A stretch of 64,000 nucleotides of DNA from Nocardia iowensis (GCF_019222765.1 NZ_CP078145.1:7626001-7690000), one strand, 5' to 3'. Counted from the stretch's first letter, positions 17,112-28,407 are shown. Translations and numbers: made by a program. Notes: generated from the sequence alone by a model not told the origin.

Positions 17112-17999
17112 GTGGCTGCTTCCCAACGTGTGCGAACCCGGGTGCCCGCGCCGCAACGTTCGATTCTGCCGACGGTCCCGGGCATCCCGGTGGGCGCGGC
17201 GGTCCTGATCGCGGTTGCCTGCACGTTTCTAGGGTTCTTGATCGATGCGAACGGCGACAGTACCGACCTGACCGGTACTTTCGCCGCGCTGTACGTCGTC
17301 GGTTGTCTGGCAGCCGTGCTGACCGTCCGCTACCGCGGCCTGTTCACCACCATGGTGTTGCCGCCGCTGCTGCTGTCGGTGGCCGTCCCACTGGCCTACC
17401 AGCAGCTGACCGGCCGGCCCGCGACCTCCATCAAGGACATCCTGTTGAACCTGGCCGTCCCGCTGGTGGAGCGATTCCCCACGATGATGCTGGCCACCGT
17501 GCTCGTGCTGCTGATCGGCGGCGCGCGCATCATGATGCAGCGCCGCGGCGAACCGTTCGGCCGCGGCACGGAGTCCCGTCGCGGTGACAGCGGCGGGCGC
17601 GGTGACAGCGGCGGGCGCGCCGCCAAGCGCCCGCGCTCCGGACGTACCAGCGCCGCCTCCCTCGCCGAATCGGCACGGCGCCGCGCACGGCGCCCCAAGG
17701 ACGAGCCGGACGATCTCGATCCCGAGGAAGACACCCCACGGCCGAGCCGCCGCGCCACACCCCCGGTGGCCGACGCCCCGCCTCGGGTCGCCGCACCCGC
17801 TCGCCCACGCGAAGGTCGCCCGGCTACCCGCGGGCCAGTCCGCCCCGCCCCCGCGGTCCCGCGCACGGACAACGAGCCACCCCGCGGCAACGCCCCCCGC
17901 CGTCGCGGTGAAATGCCGCCACCGCATCCGCAGCCCAATGTTCGCTACCGCGAACGTGATTCGAGCCGCACCGAACGCCGCAGGCCCGAGAACCTATAG
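17112..17999 (+). CDS. DUF6542 membrane protein
   Basis: A 295-residue protein with GTG start. Residues about 20-140 hold four hydrophobic segments (GAAVLIAVACTFLGFLID, GTFAALYVVGCLAAVLTV, TMVLPPLLLSVAVPLAY, MMLATVLVLLIGGARIMM). The last 150 residues are arginine-, proline- and glycine-rich and probably disordered in the cytoplasm. Relatives lie next to ispH in mycobacteria. No function is known. The tail repeats RRGDSGGRGDSGGR, a small duplication of GGTGACAGCGGCGGGCGC. Confidence 0.8.
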   Translation: MAASQRVRTRVPAPQRSILPTVPGIPVGAAVLIAVACTFLGFLIDANGDSTDLTGTFAALYVVGCLAAVLTVRYRGLFTTMVLPPLLLSVAVPLAYQQLTGRPATSIKDILLNLAVPLVERFPTMMLATVLVLLIGGARIMMQRRGEPFGRGTESRRGDSGGRGDSGGRAAKRPRSGRTSAASLAESARRRARRPKDEPDDLDPEEDTPRPSRRATPPVADAPPRVAAPARPREGRPATRGPVRPAPAVPRTDNEPPRGNAPRRRGEMPPPHPQPNVRYRERDSSRTERRRPENL

Positions 18000-18007
18000 G
18001 TCTCGGT

Positions 18008-18958
18008 TCAGTTACCCAGATCGACGGCAAAAGGCGTAGACCGCCAGTGCTCGATGGACGGTTTCAGTGCCTCCGCGAGCATGGGCAACTGCGGCACCAG
18101 CGCAAGGCACGCCACCACCCGGCACATGCCTACGGCGTCGACGAAGCGCAGCACACGCTCGTCCAGCTGACGCTGACCTAGTTGCCGCGCGGCCGAGTTG
18201 TACGCGGCCTCGCAATCGGAACCCATGGATGCCAGGTCCCATTCGACCGGGCCGAGGGTGACCAGCTCGAAGTCGCCGTACAGTTCGCCGCCCGTGGTGG
18301 CGAGGATGTTGGCCGCGGGGGCGTCCCCATGGATCGGCTGGAGATCGATGCCGGGGAACGCCGCCTCGAATGCCGCGCGCGAGCGGACGACAGGTTCCAG
18401 GAGTGCCCATTCCCGCCGCGCGCGGTCGAGGTCAGCCGGGTCGATGAGGTCCGGACGCCTGTCGAGGTCGGCCAGTCCCGCTGTGATCATCTCCGGTTCG
18501 GCAGCAGACAGGAACGACAGCTGGCCCGGGTAGCCGCGCAGCGCGGCATGCAGGTCGGCGGTCAAGCGAGAGTTGTGCGCGTAGTCGGGCTCGACGTTCT
18601 TGTCCTGCTCGACGAACTGCCAGAACGTCATCGAGAAGCCGTTGCGCTGCACCGGCTCCCTCGGCACCAGCGGACTCGGCGCAATCACCGGAACTCCCTG
18701 CTCCGCAAGCCACGCCACCACATCGAGCTCGACCCGCTGTCGCGCTGCCTGAGCATCGAGGTCGAGATACGACGGCAGCACGGTGGGCACCCGCACCACC
18801 ACCGGCGCCGGAGCGAGATGCACGACGACGGAGAACACGTCGTACAGCACAGTCGCGTCGTTCACCGTGAGCCCGCGATCACGCCCAGCCGCCACGGCTG
18901 CCTCGAACGCCCGCGCTGTGCGAGCGGCGAGGTGATCAGGCGTCACGGCTGCTGGCAT
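18008..18958 (-). CDS. Aminoglycoside phosphotransferase (APH)-family kinase
   Basis: A 316-residue protein of the small-molecule kinase fold. The catalytic loop reads IHGDAPAANIL (HGDxxxxN), and the metal site is GDFELVTLGPVEWDLA, with the ion-binding Asp in GDFE. The N-lobe lysine region is weakly conserved (VVVRVPTV, with Arg where Lys is usual). The family phosphorylates antibiotics, sugars, choline or other small alcohols, so no drug resistance should be assumed. It is convergent with the DUF6542 gene with 8 bases between stops and looks monocistronic. Confidence 0.8.
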   Translation of the reverse strand: MPAAVTPDHLAARTARAFEAAVAAGRDRGLTVNDATVLYDVFSVVVHLAPAPVVVRVPTVLPSYLDLDAQAARQRVELDVVAWLAEQGVPVIAPSPLVPREPVQRNGFSMTFWQFVEQDKNVEPDYAHNSRLTADLHAALRGYPGQLSFLSAAEPEMITAGLADLDRRPDLIDPADLDRARREWALLEPVVRSRAAFEAAFPGIDLQPIHGDAPAANILATTGGELYGDFELVTLGPVEWDLASMGSDCEAAYNSAARQLGQRQLDERVLRFVDAVGMCRVVACLALVPQLPMLAEALKPSIEHWRSTPFAVDLGN

Positions 18959-19091
18959 GACGGCGATAGTGCCAGCCCAGCCGCACCAGGGCCACGCATT
19001 TAACGATCAACGCAGGCTCGTCTGTGCCACGCGCCGAAACTCTGTGCAGCCCGGCTGGCCTACCGAACCGAACCGACCCGACCGAATCGCG

Positions 19092-20102
19092 TCAGCGACG
19101 GGCCGTGCGCAGCTCGCGGGGCAAGGCGAAGACCAAAGTCTCGTTTGCGGTGGTTACCGGCTGGACGTCGGCGTAGCCGTGCTCTTCGAGCATGTCCAGG
19201 ACGCCGCGGACCAGGATCTCCGGCACGGACGCACCCGAGGTGATGCCGATGGTGCGGACGCCGTCGAGCCAGGCGGGATCCACTTCGCGGGCGTAGTCGA
19301 CCAGGTAGGAGGCTTTGGCGCCGGCGTTGAGGGCGACCTCGACCAGGCGTACCGAGTTCGAGGAGTTGCGCGAGCCGACGACGATCACCAGATCGCATTC
19401 GGGTGCCATCGCCTTGACCGCGACCTGACGGTTCTGGGTGGCGTAGCAGATGTCGTCGCTCGGCGGGTCCTGCAGGGCGGGGAAGCGCTCGCGCAGGCGC
19501 TGGACCGTCTCCATCGTCTCGTCGACGCTGAGCGTGGTCTGTGAGAGCCAAATCACCTTCGACTCGTCGCGAACGGTGACCTTGTCGACCGAGGCTGGGC
19601 CGTCCACCAGCTGCACGTGCTCGGGCGCCTCGCCCGCCGTGCCCTCGACTTCCTCGTGGCCTTCGTGGCCGATGAGCAGGATGTCGTAGTCGTCGCGGGC
19701 GAAGCGTTTGGCCTCCTGGTGCACCTTCGTCACCAGCGGGCAGGTCGCGTCGATGGTGTGCAGGTTGCGCGCGGCGGCGGACTCGTGCACCGCAGGTGAG
19801 ACACCGTGCGCGGAGAACACGACGACCGAGCCCTCGGGCACCTCATCGGTCTCGTCGACGAAGATGACGCCCTGCTCACGCAGGGTTTCCACGACGTGGC
19901 GGTTGTGCACGATCTCCTTGCGCACGTAGATCGGCGCACCGTGCTTTTCGAGGGTCTTCTCGACGGTTTCCACCGCCCGGTCCACGCCGGCGCAGTACCC
20001 CCGCGGCTCGGCGAGCAGCACCCGCTTGCCGCCGACGGGATCGGCGGTTCCGGCACCCGCTGAGCGGGCGATTCCGACGTTCAAGGGTATGGCCGAGGAC
20101 AT
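19092..20102 (-). CDS. ispH: 4-hydroxy-3-methylbut-2-enyl diphosphate reductase
   Basis: A 336-residue iron-sulfur enzyme for the last step of the MEP pathway, which makes IPP and DMAPP. All three cluster cysteines are present: Cys37 in GYCAGVDRA, Cys121 in DATCPLV and Cys219 in [10 protein letters not shown]. Substrate-binding histidines appear in VHNRHV, SAHGVSP and GHEGHEE. The N-terminus has about 25 extra residues, as in other actinobacteria. The products feed the Z-FPP synthase encoded at 46408-47187, among others. The neighbouring lipid-droplet/xseAB operon is divergent. Confidence 0.97.
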   Translation of the reverse strand: MSSAIPLNVGIARSAGAGTADPVGGKRVLLAEPRGYCAGVDRAVETVEKTLEKHGAPIYVRKEIVHNRHVVETLREQGVIFVDETDEVPEGSVVVFSAHGVSPAVHESAAARNLHTIDATCPLVTKVHQEAKRFARDDYDILLIGHEGHEEVEGTAGEAPEHVQLVDGPASVDKVTVRDESKVIWLSQTTLSVDETMETVQRLRERFPALQDPPSDDICYATQNRQVAVKAMAPECDLVIVVGSRNSSNSVRLVEVALNAGAKASYLVDYAREVDPAWLDGVRTIGITSGASVPEILVRGVLDMLEEHGYADVQPVTTANETLVFALPRELRTARR

Positions 20103-20269
20103 GCCGACAGCTTACGTGCGTCGGCCGACCAACCGCTGTCCGGGCAGCGCGCCCGGCGAACTCTTCGCGCGGCGGCGAGGCGTGCTCCGAGCGCGCCGTT
20201 TCATGGGCCAGAATCAGTCCGGTGAGCCCCGACCTTTGCATAGCACACCATTTCGGGCAGGCTAGGACC

Positions 20270-20935
20270 ATGTTTCGACCACCGTTCCTGGCCCGGGTAG
20301 CCGCCGGTGCCGCCGTTTACGCCATCGAGGAAACTCGTCGGCTACCTACGGCCGCAATGAATTTCCCGATCACCGCGATCAGCCAGATGCTGCAGACGAC
20401 GATGCATGTCCAGCAGTTCGTGACCAGCCTGGCGCTCAAGGGCGACGCGGTCTTCGACCGATTGGCCAACGCTCCGGAGGAACAGCCGGAGTGGGCAACC
20501 TTCGACGAGGACCTGACCCCCGAGCAACCCCCCAGCAGTACAGCCCGCAGCAGCCGCTTCGACCTGTACGCCGCCGAGGAACCCGAACCGTCCGCCTTCA
20601 CCCGCGAACCGCTCGAAGCCACCGCCCGCGCCGCCGAGCGCAACGGCCACACCGCACCGGTACCGACCATCGCCGAGCTGGAAACCGCTGAGCCGGAACC
20701 GGAAACAGAACCGGAGATCGTCCGGGCGGAAGACCCCGCCCCGGCGATCAGCGAGCCGGAAGTAGCCACCCGCTACGACTACGCCAACATGACGCTGGCT
20801 CAACTACGCGCCCGATTGCGCATGCTGACCGTCGAAGACCTCACCGCGCTGCTTGACTACGAGCAGCAGACCCGTGCCAGGGCGCCGTTCGTGACCATGC
20901 TGACGAATCGGATCGCCACCGTGCGGGCCCAGTGA
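20270..20935 (+). CDS. Lipid droplet-associated protein
   Basis: A 221-residue protein starting at ATG 20270 (TAGGAC before it). The first 75 residues are the conserved part ([20 protein letters not shown], then [20 protein letters not shown]). A long acidic, proline-rich linker and a C-terminal helical domain ([20 protein letters not shown]) follow. Relatives sit upstream of xseA across Mycobacteriales and are annotated as lipid-droplet proteins. The last bases overlap the xseA GTG as GTGA, so it is the first gene of an operon with xseA, xseB and a VOC gene. Confidence 0.85.
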   Translation: MFRPPFLARVAAGAAVYAIEETRRLPTAAMNFPITAISQMLQTTMHVQQFVTSLALKGDAVFDRLANAPEEQPEWATFDEDLTPEQPPSSTARSSRFDLYAAEEPEPSAFTREPLEATARAAERNGHTAPVPTIAELETAEPEPETEPEIVRAEDPAPAISEPEVATRYDYANMTLAQLRARLRMLTVEDLTALLDYEQQTRARAPFVTMLTNRIATVRAQ

Positions 20936-22365
20936 CCGAACCCCGGATCTCACCGTCGACGGGTGGCCGGGAAACATCCGGCCCTCCGCGCGAAACCGCG
21001 GCAGCCACACCACCGGCGGCACAACGCGCCTCTGCTCCTGGGGCGGCGAACTCCGCCGACCAACCCCAGGCCCCCGCGGCCCCGGGAAGTTCCGCCGAGC
21101 AGCCGTTCCCCGTCCGCTCTGTCGCCATCAAGGTCGCGCAGTGGATCGACCGGCTCGGCAGCATCTGGGTGGAGGGCCAGATCACCCAGATCAATCTGCG
21201 ACCTGGCACCCGCACCGCGTTCCTGGTGCTGCGCGACCCGTCCGCCGACATGTCGCTGTCGGTGACCTGCGACCCGGACCTCATCCGCAAGTCCCCGATC
21301 CCGCTGCAGGAAGGCAGCCGGGTCGTGGTCTACGGGAAGCTCTCCTTCTTCACCGGCCGCGGCACACTGTCCTTGCGCGTCATCGAGATTCGCCCGGTCG
21401 GCATCGGTGAACTGCTGGCCCGCATCGAGCGGCTGAAGGCGCTGCTGGCGGCCGAGGGACTCTTCGATCCCCGGCTCAAGCGCCCGCTCCCGTTCCTGCC
21501 CAAGACCATCGGCCTGATCACCGGCCGGGCCAGCGCCGCCGAACGCGACGTGCTGACCGTGGCCCGAAATCGCTGGCCCGCGGTGCGTTTCGAGATCCGC
21601 AATACCGCCGTGCAGGGACCGACCGCGGTGCCGCAGATGCTGGAGGCGCTGACCCAGCTCGATCGTGATCCGGCCGTCGAGGTGATCGTGCTGGCCCGTG
21701 GCGGCGGCAGCGTCGAGGATCTGCTGCCCTTCTCCGATGAGGCGCTGTGCCGCGCCATCGTCGCCGCGACCACTCCGATCGTCAGCGCGATCGGCCACGA
21801 ACCCGACAACCCGCTCAGTGATCTCGTCGCCGACCTGCGCGCCGCGACTCCGACCGACGCCGCCAAGCGGGTCGTGCCCGATGCCGCCGCGGAATTGGCC
21901 GGTGTGCGCGATATGCGCGCCCGCTCCGCCGCCGCGTTGCGTGGCTGGGTCGACCGAGAGACCCGTGCGCTGACCCAACTGCGTTCGCGCCCCGTGCTCG
22001 CCGACCCGCTGCGCGAAATCGACCGCCGCCGTGAGGAAGTCGAGCGCCTGCGGGCGTCGGCCCGCCGCTGCGCCGAGCAGTTCATTCGCACCGAGGCCAC
22101 CGCGACCCGCCACCTGCGGGAGAAGCTGACCGCGGTGGGCCCGGCCGCCACCATGGCTCGTGGCTACGCTGTCGTGCAACGCGTCGCGGGCACCGAGCGG
22201 CATGTGGTGCGCACGATCGAGGACGCGCCCGCGGGCAGCCAGCTGCGCATCAGGGTCGCCGATGGTGCCGTGACCGCGGCCGCGCTGGGTACCAAGGCAT
22301 TGGGCGCTCAGCCACCGAGCACCAGGCAGAACGTGACGGACGACACCGAAACAAGGAGGAGCTGA
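20932..22365 (+). CDS. xseA: Exodeoxyribonuclease VII large subunit
   Basis: A 477-residue subunit of the single-strand exonuclease ExoVII. After a low-complexity N-terminus of about 55 residues comes the OB-fold ([21 protein letters not shown]). The catalytic core follows, with [34 protein letters not shown] and [20 protein letters not shown]. In this core E. coli GHETD reads GHEPD. A coiled-coil arm and a GYAVV segment end the protein. It overlaps the upstream gene by 4 bases and xseB follows 2 bases after its stop. Confidence 0.95.
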   Translation: MTEPRISPSTGGRETSGPPRETAAATPPAAQRASAPGAANSADQPQAPAAPGSSAEQPFPVRSVAIKVAQWIDRLGSIWVEGQITQINLRPGTRTAFLVLRDPSADMSLSVTCDPDLIRKSPIPLQEGSRVVVYGKLSFFTGRGTLSLRVIEIRPVGIGELLARIERLKALLAAEGLFDPRLKRPLPFLPKTIGLITGRASAAERDVLTVARNRWPAVRFEIRNTAVQGPTAVPQMLEALTQLDRDPAVEVIVLARGGGSVEDLLPFSDEALCRAIVAATTPIVSAIGHEPDNPLSDLVADLRAATPTDAAKRVVPDAAAELAGVRDMRARSAAALRGWVDRETRALTQLRSRPVLADPLREIDRRREEVERLRASARRCAEQFIRTEATATRHLREKLTAVGPAATMARGYAVVQRVAGTERHVVRTIEDAPAGSQLRIRVADGAVTAAALGTKALGAQPPSTRQNVTDDTETRRS

Positions 22366-22367
22366 CC

Positions 22368-22616
22368 TTGGCCGAGCCCGGCAAGGATGCCGAGACCGAA
22401 TTGGCCGAGATCGCCACCTTCGGCTACGAGCGAGCCCGCGACGAACTGGTCAATGTCGTGAAGATGCTCGAGCAAGGCGGCCTCGACCTCGACGAGTCGC
22501 TGGCCCTGTGGGAGCGGGGCGAGGCGTTGGCGAACCGCTGCGAGGAACATCTGGCGGGTGCCAGAAAACGCGTCGAGGACGCGCTCTCGCGCACCGACCT
22601 CGAGGACGACGAATGA
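22368..22616 (+). CDS. xseB: Exodeoxyribonuclease VII small subunit
   Basis: An 82-residue helical protein that coats the XseA arm. It carries the family core [20 protein letters not shown] and [20 protein letters not shown]. The start is TTG 22368, right after the xseA stop and behind AAGGAGG in the end of xseA. The stop overlaps the next ATG by 4 bases. Confidence 0.95.
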   Translation: MAEPGKDAETELAEIATFGYERARDELVNVVKMLEQGGLDLDESLALWERGEALANRCEEHLAGARKRVEDALSRTDLEDDE

Positions 22617-22957
22617 CGATCCGCCGCGCCACGCCGGACATCCACACCACCGACATCGAGCGCAGCCGCGACTTCTACAAGTCGCTCGGCTTCGAAGAGG
22701 CGATGGACCTCGGTTGGGTCGTCACCATGGTCTCGCCGTCCAACCCGACCGCCCAGGTCCTCCTGATCGGCCCCGGAGCGGAGAAGCTCCAGCCGAACAT
22801 GAGCGTCGAAGTAGATGACGTAGACGCCGTGCACGCCACATTGACCGCAGCAGGCGCCGACATCATGTACCCCCTGACCGACGAACAATGGGGCGTCCGC
22901 CGCTTCTTCGTCCGCGACCCGAGCGGCACCATCGTCAACGTAGTCAGCCACCGCTGA
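22613..22957 (+). CDS. VOC (glyoxalase/bleomycin-resistance) family protein
   Basis: A 114-residue single-domain protein with two beta-alpha-beta-beta-beta modules: [20 protein letters not shown] and a second half ending [17 protein letters not shown]. Such proteins dimerise to form a metal or ligand site. Position His and Glu ligands are only partly conserved (the first module has an Asp-Ile-His start). It is the last gene of the xseAB operon, joined by ATGA. The substrate is unknown. Confidence 0.85.
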   Translation: MTIRRATPDIHTTDIERSRDFYKSLGFEEAMDLGWVVTMVSPSNPTAQVLLIGPGAEKLQPNMSVEVDDVDAVHATLTAAGADIMYPLTDEQWGVRRFFVRDPSGTIVNVVSHR

Positions 22958-22966
22958 CCGCGGCGG

Positions 22967-23182
22967 TCAGGGGAAGGTGCAGGCTGGGCCGCCGCCTGAG
23001 CTGTCGACGTATCCGGCGCGGAGCATGCGCAGGACCCGGCAGAGGTATTCGGCTGCGGAACCGGTCGAGGCCGAGCCGGTGTCGGCGACGGTCGTGGGGG
23101 GTGCGATCGGGGTGGCTGTTGCGATTGCGGCCGGTGTCATGAGCATGGTGGCGATGGCGAGGGTGGCGAAGGTCTTCTTCAT
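22967..23182 (-). CDS. Small secreted hypothetical protein
   Basis: A 71-residue frame with a clear Sec signal (MKKTFATLAIATMLMTPAAI, then ATA-type cleavage near residue 23). The mature part is short and contains two cysteines (YLCRVLRML and GPACTFP) that could form a disulfide. It is convergent with the VOC gene with 9 bases between stops. It looks real because of the signal peptide and codon use, but it has no recognised family. Confidence 0.6.
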   Translation of the reverse strand: MKKTFATLAIATMLMTPAAIATATPIAPPTTVADTGSASTGSAAEYLCRVLRMLRAGYVDSSGGGPACTFP

Positions 23183-23283
23183 CAGATCCGTCCGAATTCG
23201 TCGGAATCCCCGCCCGCAAGCAGTATTCGGCGCATCCGGCCGTGGCGCACGACCCTAATCTTGCGGGGTCGATCCGTCCCGAG

Positions 23284-23850
23284 TCAGGGCTTGAGGGGCT
23301 GAGCTGCGGTGATGGCCTGGGCCAGGGTGGTGAACGCTTCCTTCTTGCCCGCGCCGGTGATGAGCACGCGCGACTGGCCGAGATCGGTGATCCAGGCCGG
23401 TTCGGAGCCGGGCTCGGAGTAGACGATCCACTTCTGGTCGCCGATCTGTTCGGTGCCGCTGGCGTAGCGGGAGCCGAGGACGAAACGGGCCAGCGATTCC
23501 TCGGTCGCGTTGCTCTGCGTGAACCGCATGTAGGCGCCCTGCACAGTGATATAGCCGACAGTGCTGACCGGTCCGCCGCCGGTGCCGCTGATGGATTCGC
23601 GGCTGCCGGAGTTGGGGGTCCAGTCGGCGGGCACCGCGGGGTTCCGGATCGGGAACGGCAGGGTGCGCGCGTCGGAGGTCAGGGCCGCCTGCACATCGAA
23701 GTGCGGGATCTGTCCCTGCGTCGGACCCTTTGCGCCGAAACTACATTGGCTCGCGAGCCCCGCGAAAACCACGGCGATCAACACCAACGGGATCAGTGAC
23801 CAGAACAGATCCCGGTAGTCGTTCAGGATGCGTGGCTTTTGGTACGACAC
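23284..23850 (-). CDS. DUF4245 membrane-anchored protein
   Basis: A 188-residue protein starting at GTG 23850. One membrane helix ([20 protein letters not shown], residues 16-35) is followed by an extracytoplasmic domain with [16 protein letters not shown] and a C-terminal segment seen in all DUF4245 members ([12 protein letters not shown]). The frame stays open far upstream on this strand across glpX, which is only a shadow. It is divergent from glpX, as in mycobacteria. The function is unknown. Confidence 0.85.
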   Translation of the reverse strand: MSYQKPRILNDYRDLFWSLIPLVLIAVVFAGLASQCSFGAKGPTQGQIPHFDVQAALTSDARTLPFPIRNPAVPADWTPNSGSRESISGTGGGPVSTVGYITVQGAYMRFTQSNATEESLARFVLGSRYASGTEQIGDQKWIVYSEPGSEPAWITDLGQSRVLITGAGKKEAFTTLAQAITAAQPLKP

Positions 23851-23979
23851 GCTCCCAGTATCCACTCGCCCGCTCGGGCGTCGCCCGTGCACCCCGCTCC
23901 CGAGAGCAGGGTGTACGCCCGTCTCAGTCCGAGTGAGACAATCGACCGGTACGTACCGACGCACAGGAGGCACCCCGCA

Positions 23980-25023
23980 ATGACGGCATCTTCCCCGACA
24001 CCGAGCCGCCGCGAGGCGCCGGACCGCAACCTCGCGCTCGAGCTGGTCCGCGTCACCGAGGCCGGTGCGATGGCCGCCGGCCGCTGGGTCGGTCGCGGCG
24101 ACAAGGAGGGGGGCGACGGCGCCGCCGTCGACGCGATGCGGCAGCTGGTCAACTCGGTGTCCATGCGTGGCGTCGTGGTCATCGGCGAGGGCGAGAAGGA
24201 CGAGGCGCCCATGCTGTTCAACGGCGAGCTGGTGGGTGACGGCACCGGCCCCGAGGTCGACTTCGCGGTGGACCCGGTCGACGGCACCACGCTGATGTCG
24301 AAGGGCTCGCCCGGCGCCATCGCGGTGCTCGCGGTCGCCCAGCGCGGCGCGATGTTCGACCCGTCCGCGGTGTTCTACATGAGCAAGATCGCGGTCGGCC
24401 CTGACGCCGCCGACGTGATCGATATCTCGGTGCCGATCAGCGAGAACATCCGGCGGGTCGCCAAGGCCAAGGGGCTGTCCAAGTCGGACCTGACCGTCTG
24501 CATCCTGGACCGGCCGCGCCATGCCGACCTGATCCAGCAGGTCCGCGACGCGGGCGCGCGCATCCGGCTGATCTCCGACGGCGACGTCGCGGGCGCCATC
24601 GCCGCGGCCCGCCCCGACTCCGGCACCGACATCCTGGTCGGCATCGGCGGTACCCCCGAGGGCATCATCGCCGCCGCCGCGATGCGCTGTATGGGTGGCG
24701 AACTGCAGGGCATGCTGGCCCCCACCGACGACGAGGAGCGGCAGAAGGCGATCGACGCGGGCCACGATCTGGACCGCGTGCTCACCACCGAGGATCTGGT
24801 GGCGGGCGACAACGTCTTCTTCTGCGCCACCGGCGTCACCGACGGCGATCTGCTGCGCGGCGTGCGCTACTACGGTGGCGGCGCGTCCACCCAGTCGATC
24901 GTGATGCGCTCCAAGTCCGGCACGGTTCGCATGATCGATGCGTACCACCGCCTGACCAAGCTGCGCGAGTACTCTTCGGTCGATTTCATCGGCGACGAGC
25001 ACGCGGTCCCGCCGCTGCCCTGA
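23980..25023 (+). CDS. glpX: Fructose-1,6-bisphosphatase class II
   Basis: A 347-residue enzyme that makes fructose 6-phosphate in gluconeogenesis; mycobacteria rely on GlpX for growth on fatty acids. The metal site residues are in [15 protein letters not shown] and [12 protein letters not shown], and the [21 protein letters not shown] segment is conserved. ATG 23980 is fixed by AGGAGG at 23965-23970; the open frame before it is not conserved. It is followed by a strong terminator and then fumC. Confidence 0.96.
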   Translation: MTASSPTPSRREAPDRNLALELVRVTEAGAMAAGRWVGRGDKEGGDGAAVDAMRQLVNSVSMRGVVVIGEGEKDEAPMLFNGELVGDGTGPEVDFAVDPVDGTTLMSKGSPGAIAVLAVAQRGAMFDPSAVFYMSKIAVGPDAADVIDISVPISENIRRVAKAKGLSKSDLTVCILDRPRHADLIQQVRDAGARIRLISDGDVAGAIAAARPDSGTDILVGIGGTPEGIIAAAAMRCMGGELQGMLAPTDDEERQKAIDAGHDLDRVLTTEDLVAGDNVFFCATGVTDGDLLRGVRYYGGGASTQSIVMRSKSGTVRMIDAYHRLTKLREYSSVDFIGDEHAVPPLP

Positions 25024-25042
25024 CCCACCCACCAGCTCCACG

Positions 25043-25078
25043 AAGACGCGCGGGCATCTTGCCTGCGCGTCTTTTCTT
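25043..25078 (+). terminator. Intrinsic terminator of glpX
   Basis: A 13-base stem with one G-T wobble (25043-25055 with 25061-25073) and loop ATCTT, followed by TTCTTATT. It is one of two hairpins in the window with a typical T-rich tail. Confidence 0.85.
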
Positions 25079-25143
25079 ATTCCGCTCCGCACGTGTGCGC
25101 ATAACTACAGGCGTGGCAGCCCCATGAGGGACCGCTGCGGCAT

Positions 25144-26559
<1,416 letters not shown>

Positions 26560-26571
26560 GTAGACGCCTGT

Positions 26572-26617
26572 CGAGCGCCACGTTGGACACCCTCATGCTC
26601 ATCCAACGTGGGGCTCG
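26572..26617. terminator. Long hairpin after fumC
   Basis: A 16-base stem with one mismatch (26572-26587 with 26602-26617) around a 14-base loop, 12 bases after the fumC stop. There is no T-run on either strand. It lies between fumC and the convergent 28-residue ORF and could stop transcription from both sides. Confidence 0.6.
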
Positions 26618-26666
26618 AACGAGTGGAGGGTGTGTCGCACAGAGCTGACACACCCGTGCGGTGGCG

Positions 26667-26753
26667 TCAGACAAGAATGCCGAGTGCCGCGAGAAACGCC
26701 TTCGCACCGACACCGAAGAGGTCGACGAGGCCGTTGACAATTGCTGTGATCAT
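26667..26753 (-). CDS. 28-residue hydrophobic peptide ORF
   Basis: ATG 26753 to TGA 26667, with AAAGGAAAG ending 5 bases before the start, a strong ribosome site. The peptide begins MITAIVNGLVDLFGVGAKAF and ends in a leucine/isoleucine/valine tail. It is one long hydrophobic, weakly amphipathic helix with a single Asp and a single Lys. It lies 142 bases behind the desA-like gene and beyond that gene's terminator, so it should have its own promoter. It may be a small membrane protein, a pore or modulin-like peptide, or a toxin; nothing in the sequence decides. Translation is inferred from the ribosome site. Confidence 0.5.
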   Translation of the reverse strand: MITAIVNGLVDLFGVGAKAFLAALGILV

Positions 26754-26840
26754 GATTTCTTTCCTTTCCCTGATACCGCGTAATGCGGATGTACTCAGCT
26801 AATCGCTGGCAATGCCGCGTGTGTTTCATCACAACGACGC

Positions 26841-26888
26841 GAAAAAGGAAAGAATCCGGTCGGCGCGGTAAAACCACGCGCCGACCGG
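26841..26888 (-). terminator. Intrinsic terminator of the desA-like gene
   Basis: A perfect 12-base stem CCGGTCGGCGCG/CGCGCCGACCGG (26856-26867 with 26877-26888) with a 9-base loop. Read on the minus strand it is followed by ATTCTTTCCTTTTT. It starts 8 bases after the stop codon. Confidence 0.9.
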
Positions 26889-26895
26889 GGGTACT

Positions 26896-27753
26896 TCAGT
26901 CGCGCAGGTGCGCGAGTTCGGCGCGGGCCGCTTCGCCCACTTCGCCGAGATCGGTCCGAGTGAAGACGTTCCACCGCTGCAGCATCGGCTTGAAGACCAA
27001 CTCGTCCTGCTTGGCTGGGTCGTAGATCCCGGCTTCGGCGAGCACCTCATCGCTGCTGCGCCCGTCGGCCAGGGTCACCGAGGGGACTTTGAAAGCCGCG
27101 ACCTGGTCGGCGATGGCGCGCATTGTCTGATCGGGCGCGAGGTTCAGGCCCGCGTCGACCAGATCGGCGAAGACGATCGCCTGCAGCTCGTCGTCGCGCG
27201 CGATGCGCTCGGCGATCGCGGTGACCATCGGGCTTTCGCCGAGCGCCGCGGTGTTGCGGTGCCGGATCGCGGCCGCGACCTCTTCGAAAGCGCAGGCGGC
27301 GAGCACGTCGAGCAGGTGCATGCCGGGGCGGCGGAAGCCGGTGGTCATGTGCGCCATCCGCAACCGCTCCAGCTCGACCGGGTCCACCGACCTGGTCACC
27401 ATGAGGAAGTTGCGGATCATGATTTCGTGGCGGTTCTCCTCGGCGGTCCACCGGCCGACCCAGCGCCACCACGCGCCGGTCCGCAGATACTTGCCGAGCT
27501 CGCGGTGATACGAGGGCAAGTTGTCGGCGATCAGCACGCTGACGGTCAACGCCAGCTTGGCGACATCGCTGAGCTCGGACTGATCCGGAGCCCAGTCGAC
27601 ACCGTGGAGAAACGCGAAGTTCCGGCCGTCGTCCCACGGCACGTAGTCGTGCGGCTGCCACCCGTCGGCGGCGTCGATGTGCCGGCGCAGGATGGATTCC
27701 ACGTCCAGCGCGAGGGATTCGAGCAACTCGCGATCGGTCAAGAGAGTTTGCAC
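26896..27753 (-). CDS. Acyl-ACP desaturase-like protein (DesA2 type)
   Basis: A 285-residue helical protein of the stearoyl-ACP desaturase family. The first diiron helix pair is visible: EENRHE (Glu106, His109) and FEEVAAAIRH (Glu158, His165). The last box reads IARDDELQ, where family members have DExxH, so the final His ligand is Gln191. The protein is also shorter than plant enzymes. In mycobacteria desA2 has the same neighbours (phoH, glyA). Whether this protein desaturates acyl chains or binds them for another purpose is open. It carries its own terminator. Confidence 0.85.
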   Translation of the reverse strand: MQTLLTDRELLESLALDVESILRRHIDAADGWQPHDYVPWDDGRNFAFLHGVDWAPDQSELSDVAKLALTVSVLIADNLPSYHRELGKYLRTGAWWRWVGRWTAEENRHEIMIRNFLMVTRSVDPVELERLRMAHMTTGFRRPGMHLLDVLAACAFEEVAAAIRHRNTAALGESPMVTAIAERIARDDELQAIVFADLVDAGLNLAPDQTMRAIADQVAAFKVPSVTLADGRSSDEVLAEAGIYDPAKQDELVFKPMLQRWNVFTRTDLGEVGEAARAELAHLRD

Positions 27754-27852
27754 CTAGACAACCTAGCGGCTGAGCCCGCGATACGGGGATTTAATGAATG
27801 AGACTGGACGGGCGTCCGGGACCAGCTGGGAACGTCCCGGACGCCGAACCGA

Positions 27853-28407
27853 CTACTTCGGCGTGACGGTCGTCTTGCCGTCCACCCAAGTAATGGTGCC
27901 ACCCGAGAAGTCGCTCTCCTTACCGCCCGCGATGTCCTTCTCGTCGCTGACCGGGTAGCCGAGCTTGCCCATGGCACCGCCGTTGTCTTCCCAAGCCTTG
28001 CGGATCTCGCCCCACACGATGTGCGGCTCGCCATCCTTGGCCTTGTAGACGGTGCCTCCGACGAAGTCCTGGTACTTGCCGTCGTCGGGTCCGTCTTCCT
28101 GCGCTTCCAGCGGAGCGCCGAGCGGGCCCGCCGGGCCGCCGGTCTGCACGTACTTGTCGAAAATGTGCCCGGAGACAGTGATGTCGCCGCGCTGCGTCGC
28201 GATCTTGGTCTCCGCCGCGGCACCGGAGGTGTGCTCCTCGGTGGTGCCCATCGGGACCGTGGTGGTGGTCATCATGGCCGCGGCCGAGGAGGCCGCGCTG
28301 TCGTTCTTGTCGTCGTCATCCTTGCTGCAGCCGGTGGCGATCAGGCCGGCGGCGGCGAGCAGGGCAGTGTATCCAGCCGTTCGTCGAGCGAAGTGGTGCA
28401 TTTCCAT
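27853..28407 (-). CDS. LGFP-repeat lipoprotein
   Basis: A 184-residue envelope protein with a lipoprotein signal (LIATGCSKDD, Cys27) and a Ser/Ala/Thr-rich linker. Two LGFP repeats follow: GPLGAPLEAQEDGPDDGKYQ with FVGGTVY, and GKLGYPVSDE with FSGGTITW. LGFP modules occur in cell-wall-attached proteins of Mycobacteriales, including mycolyltransferase partners, and probably bind the arabinogalactan or mycolate layer. It stands alone between the desA-like gene and phoH, both on the same strand. Confidence 0.85.
   Translation of the reverse strand: MEMHHFARRTAGYTALLAAAGLIATGCSKDDDDKNDSAASSAAAMMTTTTVPMGTTEEHTSGAAAETKIATQRGDITVSGHIFDKYVQTGGPAGPLGAPLEAQEDGPDDGKYQDFVGGTVYKAKDGEPHIVWGEIRKAWEDNGGAMGKLGYPVSDEKDIAGGKESDFSGGTITWVDGKTTVTPK

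Noticed and set aside
23851..25092. Minus-strand extension of the DUF4245 frame across glpX
   Set aside because: Shadow of glpX; GTG 23850 begins the conserved membrane segment.
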